The notes below the pieces were generated by a model. It was not told where the DNA came from, searched no databases, and was given only the letters and a program-made list of their open reading frames with translations. From Ruminococcus sp. (lineage in GTDB: Bacteria; Bacillota; Clostridia; Oscillospirales; Acutalibacteraceae): a stretch of 11,848 nucleotides of DNA. Positions 6,563 to 11,848 of the stretch are shown piece by piece (positions within the stretch are counted from its first letter, which is position 1; each line of letters starts with the position of its first letter). The DNA lies in NCBI GenBank assembly GCA_003521625.1, contig DPHV01000024.1, positions 226,430 through 238,277 on the forward strand, in the 5' to 3' direction. A program made the translations under genes and the position numbers.

Positions 6563-8485
6563 TTGTTTGCACGAAATTCGTCTGTAACTGAAAAGAGCGA
6601 AAAAACCGACATAAAAGCAGATTTCAGAGTTGCTTTGGCAGGAAATCCGAATGTCGGAAAAAGCACTATTTTCAATGCTCTTACAGGACTGAATCAGCAT
6701 ACGGGAAACTGGACAGGAAAGACTGTTGAATGTTCGTCGGGAACAGCAAAAATCAAGGACAAAACTTTCTTGTTTACCGACTTGCCCGGAACATACTCTA
6801 TGATTGATTTTTCCGAGGAAGAGACAGTTACAAGGGAATTTCTTGCAAATGAAAACTCCGATTGCGTTGTGATTGTTACAGACGCAACAGTTATTGAAAG
6901 AAATCTGTCTTTCGCTTTGCAAGTTCTTTCACTACAGAAAAATGCTGTGCTTTGCCTTAATCTATGTGATGAGGCAGAGAAAAACGGGATAATAATTGAC
7001 ATTGATGAGCTGTCGCTGAATCTTGGAATACCTGTTATCTGCACCTGTGCAACACGGAAAGGCGGAATCAATGAGCTTAAAGACACAATTTTTGATATTT
7101 GCACAGAAAAAAAGAAATGTTTCAGGGTCGAAAGAAATTTCAAGGATATTGATGTTCTGAATACGGAAAATCATAAGCAAAACACAGAAATTCTTGCAGA
7201 AAACTCAAAAGAAATCTGCAAGCAGACCGTGTTCTACAGTAACAAAACAATGAACGAAAAAAGTCGTAAAGCAGATAAGATACTGACCTCTAAAGCAGTA
7301 GGAATACCGCTTATGCTGTTGCTTTTCGGTTTGCTTTTTTGGATAACGGCAGTAGGAGCAAATTACCCGAGTGAATGGTTAAGTGTGTTTTTTGATTTTC
7401 TAAAGGGTGAGTTGTACGATTTATTTGAGTTACTTTCAATGCCTGAGTTTTTTACCGGTATTCTTATAGACGGCGTTTATACAACTCTGACATGGGTTGT
7501 TTCTGTGATGTTGCCGCCAATGGCAATCTTCTTCCCTCTTTTTTCTATTATTGAAGATTCCGGTTATCTGCCGAGAATTGCGTTTAATCTTGACAAATTC
7601 TTTGCAAAGTGCGGCGCACACGGCAAGCAAAGCCTGACTATGGCTATGGGAATCGGGTGCAACGCCTGCGGTGTTACGGGTTGCAGGATTATTGAATCTC
7701 CGCAGGAGCGGCTTATTGCAATCCTTACAAACAATTTTATGCCGTGCAACGGAAGATTTCCGACGCTTATTGCAATTATTATGATGTTTTTCGCAGGAAG
7801 TGCCTTTGGTATTTTGTCATCAATTGAAGTTGCGGCAATATTGCTTGGGATAATCGTACTTTGCGTACTCTTTACACTTCTTATTTCAAAGCTTTTGTCG
7901 CTTACAATAGCCAAAGGAGAGCCTTCGGGTTTTGCGTTAGAGCTTCCTCCCTACCGTAAGCCTCAGATTATAAAGACAATTGTACGTTCAATGCTTGACA
8001 GAACGCTGTTTGTACTTGGCAGAGCTGTTATAGTAGCCGCACCGGCAGGAGCTGTTATCTGGCTTACAGCAAATATTTACATTAGAAATGCATCTGTTCT
8101 TTCATACTGTACCGATTTTCTTGACCCGTTCGGGCAGCTTATCGGACTTGACGGTGTGATAGTTATGGCGTTTATACTCGGCTTTCCTGCAAATGAAACC
8201 GTTATCCCGATAATAATTATGTCATATATGGCAAGCGGTACTTTGGTTGACTACACAAGCTATGAACAACTTCTTGAATTGTTTTCGGCAAATGGTTGGA
8301 CAGTAATAACTGCTGTCTGCACAATGATTATGTGCGTAATGCACTTTCCGTGTTCAACAACTTGCCTGACAATAAAAAAAGAAACGGGAAGCCTGAAATG
8401 GACTCTCGTTTCTGCTCTGCTCCCTACTGCGATAGGAATTATACTTTGTTTATTTACAGCAAATTTAATGAGAATATTCATATAA
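6563..8485 (+). CDS. feoB: FeoB ferrous iron transporter (GTPase-coupled membrane protein)
   Basis: FeoB carries Fe(II) across the inner membrane, gated by an N-terminal GTPase. G motifs in order: G1 GNPNVGKS (27-34), a G2-type Thr within TGNWTGKTVE (47-56), G3 DLPG (73-76), G4 NLCD (133-136, usually NxMD) and G5 CATRKGG (162-168). A linker to about 240 precedes a membrane domain of about eight hydrophobic helices. The first Gate motif is unusually cysteine-rich: GIGCNACGVTGC (363-374, Cys366, 369, 374) with MPCNGRFP (393-400, Cys395) next to it; a second cysteine pair occurs in HFPCSTTC near the C terminus. The 640 residues are shorter than E. coli FeoB (773) and match the compact clostridial type. 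There is no feoC. The gene starts at TTG 6563 behind AGGAGG and ends at a two-way terminator. Confidence 0.96.
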   Translation: MFARNSSVTEKSEKTDIKADFRVALAGNPNVGKSTIFNALTGLNQHTGNWTGKTVECSSGTAKIKDKTFLFTDLPGTYSMIDFSEEETVTREFLANENSDCVVIVTDATVIERNLSFALQVLSLQKNAVLCLNLCDEAEKNGIIIDIDELSLNLGIPVICTCATRKGGINELKDTIFDICTEKKKCFRVERNFKDIDVLNTENHKQNTEILAENSKEICKQTVFYSNKTMNEKSRKADKILTSKAVGIPLMLLLFGLLFWITAVGANYPSEWLSVFFDFLKGELYDLFELLSMPEFFTGILIDGVYTTLTWVVSVMLPPMAIFFPLFSIIEDSGYLPRIAFNLDKFFAKCGAHGKQSLTMAMGIGCNACGVTGCRIIESPQERLIAILTNNFMPCNGRFPTLIAIIMMFFAGSAFGILSSIEVAAILLGIIVLCVLFTLLISKLLSLTIAKGEPSGFALELPPYRKPQIIKTIVRSMLDRTLFVLGRAVIVAAPAGAVIWLTANIYIRNASVLSYCTDFLDPFGQLIGLDGVIVMAFILGFPANETVIPIIIMSYMASGTLVDYTSYEQLLELFSANGWTVITAVCTMIMCVMHFPCSTTCLTIKKETGSLKWTLVSALLPTAIGIILCLFTANLMRIFI

Positions 8486-8487
8486 AA

Positions 8488-8514
8488 AATCGGCAGGCTA
8501 ATCACCTGCCGATT
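8488..8514. terminator. Bidirectional terminator between feoB and the SCIFF maturase gene
   Basis: AATCGGCAGG (8488-8497) pairs perfectly with CCTGCCGATT (8505-8514) around a 7-nt loop. The plus strand continues AATTTTTATT and the minus strand continues with a run of six Ts, so it can stop both convergent transcripts. Confidence 0.92.
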
Positions 8515-8519
8515 AATTT

Positions 8520-9893
8520 TTATTCTTCAGCCTGTGCAACCTTCATCATAATTGCACATTCCATTCGCTTTTTAAACAGCTCGCAGCCGTATTCATAGAT
8601 TCCGTTTATTGAACCTGTTGCGTGATATGCGTTTGCCGCACAACCTCCGCTGCAATAAAGCTTTGCCCAGCAATTCTTGCAATCCTCTCTGGCGTATGCG
8701 TTGCAGAGCTTGAATTCATTTTGAATTTCGGTATTTGTAACGCCGTCGTAGATATTACCGAGGCTGTATTTTGGGTCGCCCACAAACTGGTGACACGGGA
8801 AAAGCTCGCCCCAAGGGGTTACAGCCATATATTCAGTACCCGAGCCGCATCCTGAAATACGCTTATAAATACAGGGGCCGCCTGTTAAGTCAATCATATA
8901 GTGATAGAAAGTAATCGGTTTACCCTCTTTTTCACGTCTTAACATATCCTTTGCAAGAATTTCATACTGTTCAAAAAGTACAGGCAAATCATCATATGTA
9001 AGAGCATACGGGTCATCAGGTGCGCAGACAACAGGCTCCATTGAAAGCTCGGTAAATCCTAGGTCAGCCATATGGAAAATATCATTTGTAAAGTCGGTGT
9101 TGTTGTGTGTGTATGTACCACGAACGTAGTAGCCTTTATTGCCTCTCTTTTTTACAAAGTCCTGAAATTTGGGGACAATTATATCATAGCTTCCTTTACC
9201 ATTGACGGTTTTACGAAGATTATCGTGAATCTCTTTTCTGCCGTCAAGGCTTAATACAACATTATGACATTCTTTGTTTGCAAATTCTATTACGTCATCG
9301 TCAACTAACATTCCGTTAGTTGTAAGAGTAAAGCGGAAGTTCTTATTCTTTTCTTTTTCAATGCTCCTTGCATAAGCGACAATCTGCTTTACAACATCAA
9401 AGTTCATCAAAGGCTCGCCACCGAAAAAGTCAACCTCAAGATTTACTCTGCTACCGGAATTTTCAACAAGAAAGTCAATTGCTCTCTTGCCTGTTTCAAA
9501 GCTCATAAGCGCTCTGTCACCGTGATACTTGCCCTGACTTGCAAAGCAGTATTCGCAGTTGAGATTACAGGTGTGCGCTATATGCAGGCAAAGTGCCTTG
9601 ATAACTGTATTTCTTGACTTAAAATCAAATGCAAGATTTTCGTATTTATCCTCTGTGAACAGTTTTCCTTGCTCTTTTAGCTCTTCAACGTCGTCAATGC
9701 AGTCATTTACTTCCTGCTCAGTTATTTCTGGATTATCGGCGTATTTTTTGAGCATAGCACCGACGATTGCATCTCTGTCGTTTTTTTCATACATTTCTAT
9801 AACGTCATAAGCAAGCTCGTCCACACAATGAACACTGCCGCTGAAAACGTCAAGAACTATATTGTATCCGTTAAGTTTGTACTGGTGTATCAT
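8520..9893 (-). CDS. scfB: Radical SAM maturase of the SCIFF peptide (thioether-forming, SPASM type)
   Basis: This enzyme belongs to the SCIFF maturases, which use S-adenosylmethionine radicals to form thioether crosslinks in the small Cys-rich peptide encoded just upstream. Layout of the 457 residues: an N-terminal winged-helix RiPP recognition element (about 1-80), the radical SAM core with the cluster motif CNLNCEYC (Cys109, Cys113, Cys116) and GGEP (158-161), and a C-terminal SPASM/twitch region with cysteines 341, 349, 367, 397, 405, 408, 414, 418, 437 and 446. That number is enough for two auxiliary iron-sulfur clusters. ATG 9893 follows GGAGA (complement of 9898-9902). The gene lies 123 nt downstream of the precursor gene, with a long hairpin in between. 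No transporter or protease gene lies next to it. The start and family call are firm; the product's crosslink pattern is not known from sequence. Confidence 0.95.
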   Translation of the reverse strand: MIHQYKLNGYNIVLDVFSGSVHCVDELAYDVIEMYEKNDRDAIVGAMLKKYADNPEITEQEVNDCIDDVEELKEQGKLFTEDKYENLAFDFKSRNTVIKALCLHIAHTCNLNCEYCFASQGKYHGDRALMSFETGKRAIDFLVENSGSRVNLEVDFFGGEPLMNFDVVKQIVAYARSIEKEKNKNFRFTLTTNGMLVDDDVIEFANKECHNVVLSLDGRKEIHDNLRKTVNGKGSYDIIVPKFQDFVKKRGNKGYYVRGTYTHNNTDFTNDIFHMADLGFTELSMEPVVCAPDDPYALTYDDLPVLFEQYEILAKDMLRREKEGKPITFYHYMIDLTGGPCIYKRISGCGSGTEYMAVTPWGELFPCHQFVGDPKYSLGNIYDGVTNTEIQNEFKLCNAYAREDCKNCWAKLYCSGGCAANAYHATGSINGIYEYGCELFKKRMECAIMMKVAQAEE

Positions 9894-9918
9894 ATTATCT
9901 CCGTTTTGACAAAAGGAA

Positions 9919-9988
9919 AGCCGTTTAACCTCTAGGGAAACACAGAATAAATCACGCTTTAATCAGTGCTTCCCTAGGTAAAACGGCT
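9919..9988. repeat. 70-bp imperfect inverted repeat between SCIFF precursor and maturase genes (possible attenuator)
   Basis: The two halves mirror each other almost to the centre (9954/9955). AGCCGTTT (9919-9926) pairs with AAACGGCT (9981-9988), ACCT (9928-9931) with AGGT (9976-9979), and AGGGAA (9934-9939) with TTCCCT (9970-9975), with a one-base mismatch and a 2-nt bulge. From 9935 inward to 9953 the left arm matches the complement of the right arm at 15 of 19 positions. On the minus strand the outer stem is followed by TTTCCTTTTG, a moderate T-run, so the RNA could end here some of the time. The symmetry to the centre also fits a small hairpin-type mobile element. Confidence 0.75.
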
Positions 9989-10016
9989 GTTAAATCCTTA
10001 ATTCAGTAAATTTAAA

Positions 10017-10169
10017 TTATTTCTCGCTTAAGCACTTCTCACACTGCTGGTTAGCAACGCCGCAGGAAGTTTTGCAAGCTGACTGGCAAGAAGTCTGGCA
10101 CTCGCCGCAGCCGCCTGTCTTAACGCTCTTCTTAAGGTCACGAGTTTCAATAGTTTTAATTCTTTTCAT
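10017..10169 (-). CDS. scfA: SCIFF ranthipeptide precursor (Cys-rich RiPP)
   Basis: This 50-residue peptide is the substrate of the downstream radical SAM enzyme. It starts MKRIKTIETRDLKKSVKTGG, the lysine-rich leader typical of SCIFF ('six cysteines in forty-five residues') peptides. The core runs CGECQTSCQSAC (21-32), KTSCGVANQQC (33-43) and EKCLSEK (44-50). Cysteines lie at 21, 24, 28, 32, 36 and 43, plus a seventh at 46 in the tail. ATG 10169 has the ribosome binding site AAGGAG (complement of 10180-10185) 10 nt upstream. A clear promoter precedes it. The spacing, the shared strand and the family match leave little doubt about the call. The biological role of SCIFF peptides is unsettled; links to regulation or quorum sensing have been proposed in Clostridia. 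Residue 37, after Cys36, is Gly; in the characterised C. thermocellum peptide, as I recall, it is the crosslinked Thr. Confidence 0.95.
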   Translation of the reverse strand: MKRIKTIETRDLKKSVKTGGCGECQTSCQSACKTSCGVANQQCEKCLSEK

Positions 10170-10203
10170 TGCAATCATTCTCCTTGTAAGAATTTATAAA
10201 TAA

Positions 10204-10232
10204 ATCTTACCACAGTCTTGTTTATTTGTCAA
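10204..10232 (-). promoter_or_regulatory. Sigma-A promoter of the SCIFF genes
   Basis: On the minus strand a perfect TTGACA (complement of 10227-10232) is followed after 17 nt by TAAGAT (complement of 10204-10209), with TG just before it (TGGTAAGAT, an extended -10). The -35 overlaps the stop codon of the upstream decarboxylase gene (10229-10231). The leader before the peptide start is about 28 nt, assuming the usual start distance. No terminator hairpin was found between the decarboxylase gene and this promoter, so read-through is also likely. Confidence 0.85.
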
Positions 10233-11641
10233 TCATTTTCAGTGGTATATATATATTCGGGTATAGAATTTTTTGTTGAGTTGATTTGGATATTGTTCGA
10301 TAAAAGAATATTGAGTTGATTAATTAATTCATCGGAAATAACTTCTCCCGGAACAACAAAAGGTATTCCGGGCGGATATGCCCAGATGTATTCAAGCGAT
10401 ACTCTCCCCTGCGCATTTTGAAATGAGATTTTTTCTGCTTTAAAATTATTTTTTTGATATGAACAAAAACTACGCTTTGGTATTTCAGAAAAATTATAAT
10501 TAGAATGTGATTTTTTACTTTTAATCAATGTACTGTCAATTTCAAGCAATGCTTTTTTTAGTCTGCTAAAGCCTTCGTCATTATCACATACAGAAGTCAT
10601 TGCAATTACATAATCGTTGTATGACATTTCCGTTTCAAGCTTATACTTTTCTCTTAATATCTTTGCAAGCTCCGTTCCGCTGATGTTTGTATCAGCAGTT
10701 GAAATTACTATTTTTCCAAAGTCATACGCAAAACAATTTTTAAGAAAAAATTTATCATTGTTTAAAACAGTAAGATTATTAAGTGATTTTATTTCTCTAT
10801 AGAAATCTTCAAGTCTTTCTGTATAAAACTCAAAATCCGTTTTGTTTTCAGAAATATAGTCAAGACAATTTTCAATTGCGCTCATAAGAATATAAGACGG
10901 ACTGCTCGTTTCAAATACAGATATATTTTCCTGCAATTTTTCAGACAATTCTGAATTATCAGTGAGTAACAATGCTGTTTGCGTAAGTGACGGCAGAGTT
11001 TTGTGTAAGCTGACAACCGCAACATCTGCTCCGCATTTTACTGCTTCGCTCGGAAATTTTCCGGAAAAAGGAAAGTGTGCTCCGTGTGCTTCATCAACAA
11101 AGAGCATAGCTCCGTTTTTGTGACATATATCGGCAATAGCTTTAATATCCGACACAACACCTTCATATGTTGGTGAGGTTATTATTACAAGCTTTGTGTC
11201 GGGATTTTTACTTAAAAGTGTTTCAAGCTTTTCAGTAGAAACAGAAGTAAAAATTCCGTATTTTTCATCATATTCGGGTAAAATATATTCCGGATTAATT
11301 CCGCAAAGTTCAATGGCATTGTACACTGATTTGTGACAATTGCGGGCAACAATAACATTATCGCCGAAATTTGTCATAGCACGGATTGAAGATAATATTC
11401 CTCCGGTTGAGCCATTTATAAGCAAAAAAGCACGATTAACATCATATAACTTTTCAGCTTTGTTTTCAACCTCTCTTATACAACTACAGGCGTTGTGAAG
11501 ATTGTCAAAGCCGTCAATCTCGGTTAAATCAATACCATACGGAATTAAACCGTCATTTGTAATATCTGTTCTCTTGTGTCCGGGCATATGAAAAGGATAT
11601 ATGCCGCTATCTTTGTAACTTTTAAGCTTATCGTACAGCAT
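10229..11641 (-). CDS. Orn/Lys/Arg decarboxylase-family PLP enzyme (YaaO-like)
   Basis: Members decarboxylate basic amino acids to polyamine precursors (arginine to agmatine, lysine to cadaverine) using pyridoxal phosphate in the cytoplasm. The 470 residues match the short Gram-positive YaaO/SpeA type rather than the 700-residue enteric enzymes, which carry an extra N-terminal wing domain. Visible: an N-terminal PFHMPGHKR motif (16-24), LLINGSTGGILSSI (73-86, cofactor phosphate loop), His103 (RNCHKSVYN, ring stacking), Asp183 and His186 (FVDEAHGAH), Lys214 as the PLP lysine (SLHKTLPSLTQTA), and a C-terminal domain with YPPGIPFVVPGE. ATG 11641 follows GGAGGA at an unusually short spacing of 3-4 nt. 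It lies 19 nt after the release factor gene, so they are probably one operon. Substrate is unassigned. Confidence 0.9.
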   Translation of the reverse strand: MLYDKLKSYKDSGIYPFHMPGHKRTDITNDGLIPYGIDLTEIDGFDNLHNACSCIREVENKAEKLYDVNRAFLLINGSTGGILSSIRAMTNFGDNVIVARNCHKSVYNAIELCGINPEYILPEYDEKYGIFTSVSTEKLETLLSKNPDTKLVIITSPTYEGVVSDIKAIADICHKNGAMLFVDEAHGAHFPFSGKFPSEAVKCGADVAVVSLHKTLPSLTQTALLLTDNSELSEKLQENISVFETSSPSYILMSAIENCLDYISENKTDFEFYTERLEDFYREIKSLNNLTVLNNDKFFLKNCFAYDFGKIVISTADTNISGTELAKILREKYKLETEMSYNDYVIAMTSVCDNDEGFSRLKKALLEIDSTLIKSKKSHSNYNFSEIPKRSFCSYQKNNFKAEKISFQNAQGRVSLEYIWAYPPGIPFVVPGEVISDELINQLNILLSNNIQINSTKNSIPEYIYTTEND

Positions 11642-11660
11642 ATATCCTCCGAATCTATTA

Positions 11661-11848
11661 TTAGTTTGTGCCGAATTCTCTTAATTCAAGTCCTTTGTTG
11701 TGTTCAAGTGCCCAGTCAATGCTCCAATAGCTTGTAAAGAGCAATAAATGATTTCCCCTTAAGTCCTGAATACGCTTTGTGTCAGAAGCAAGGTCAAGCG
11801 TTTTGGGGTCAACGTCATCATTCACAATCCATCTGATATATTCATAAG
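11661..11848 (-). CDS. prfC: C-terminal fragment of a peptide chain release factor 3-like protein (5' end outside the window)
   Basis: An open frame enters from the right edge, codon phase set by TAA at 11661-11663, and gives 61 residues. It reads YEYIRWIVNDDVDPKTLDLA, then SDTKRIQDLRGNHLLLFTSY, then WSIDWALEHNKGLELREFG and TN. This resembles the end of domain III of firmicute release factor 3, a GTPase that recycles RF1/RF2 after peptide release: the pattern R-W-I ... SDT ... D ... LLLF ... W-x-I-x-W-A-L ... L-x-L-x-x-F-G is the one I recall. Only this tail is visible, with no GTPase motif, so the call rests on that resemblance. The short gap to the decarboxylase gene (19 nt) suggests co-transcription. 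Confidence 0.68.
   Translation of the reverse strand, partial: YEYIRWIVNDDVDPKTLDLASDTKRIQDLRGNHLLLFTSYWSIDWALEHNKGLELREFGTN

Noticed and set aside
6212..6922. Long minus-strand open frame opposite feoA and the start of feoB
   Set aside because: It lies antisense to two well-supported genes, its residue content (Cys/Ser/Tyr-rich) is that of a shadow frame, and no ribosome binding site or family match was seen.
8296..8598. Plus-strand open frame across the feoB end and the maturase end
   Set aside because: It runs through the bidirectional terminator and overlaps both genes in other frames; no start signal.
1..11848. CRISPR arrays, tRNA or rRNA genes, IS elements, prophage
   Set aside because: No evenly spaced direct repeats, tRNA-like cloverleaf, rRNA segment, transposase or phage gene was recognised. 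The Xer-type recombinase has no neighbouring integrase-type context.

Overview
The window looks like chromosomal DNA of a low-GC, probably spore-forming Clostridia, most likely an Oscillospiraceae/Ruminococcus-type gut bacterium. Four things point that way: a SCIFF ranthipeptide with its radical SAM maturase, a CwlD-type cortex amidase, a compact clostridial FeoB with a cysteine-rich core motif, and AT-rich spacers with AGGAGG-like ribosome binding sites. This placement is an inference; there is no rRNA in the window. Both window edges cut genes: gdhA on the left and a release factor 3-like gene (prfC) on the right.

Layout. Positions 1-903 (+) hold the C-terminal two thirds of an NADP-type glutamate dehydrogenase, closed by a strong terminator. 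A promoter then drives a GNAT acetyltransferase (1037-1567) and a DinB-like gene (1604-2118) that carries a frameshift. A tyrosine recombinase of the XerC/D type follows (2351-3334, +) and converges on a minus-strand operon across a two-way terminator. Read in its own direction, that operon (6157 to 3376) is cwlD - radA - a DUF6873-like pentein-fold protein, tightly spaced and partly overlapping. Divergent from cwlD is feoA-feoB (6308-8485, +), a ferrous iron uptake operon that ends at another two-way terminator.

The right part is all minus strand. From right to left it reads prfC end, an Orn/Lys/Arg decarboxylase-family PLP enzyme, the small SCIFF precursor (10017-10169, 50 residues) and the SCIFF maturase (8520-9893). 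The precursor has its own clear sigma-A promoter, whose -35 box overlaps the stop codon of the decarboxylase gene. Between precursor and maturase lies a 70-bp, nearly end-to-end inverted repeat that could act as an attenuator setting the precursor:maturase ratio, or could be the remains of a miniature mobile element.

The peptide locus is the most interesting part. The precursor gene is short and easily missed. Its core has seven cysteines instead of six, and it appears to have Gly where the characterised clostridial SCIFF peptide has the Thr that accepts the thioether. The other points worth a second look are the frameshifted DinB gene, two perfect AT-rich palindromes that could be operators, and the pentein-like protein coupled to radA. 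The rest is ordinary housekeeping content.
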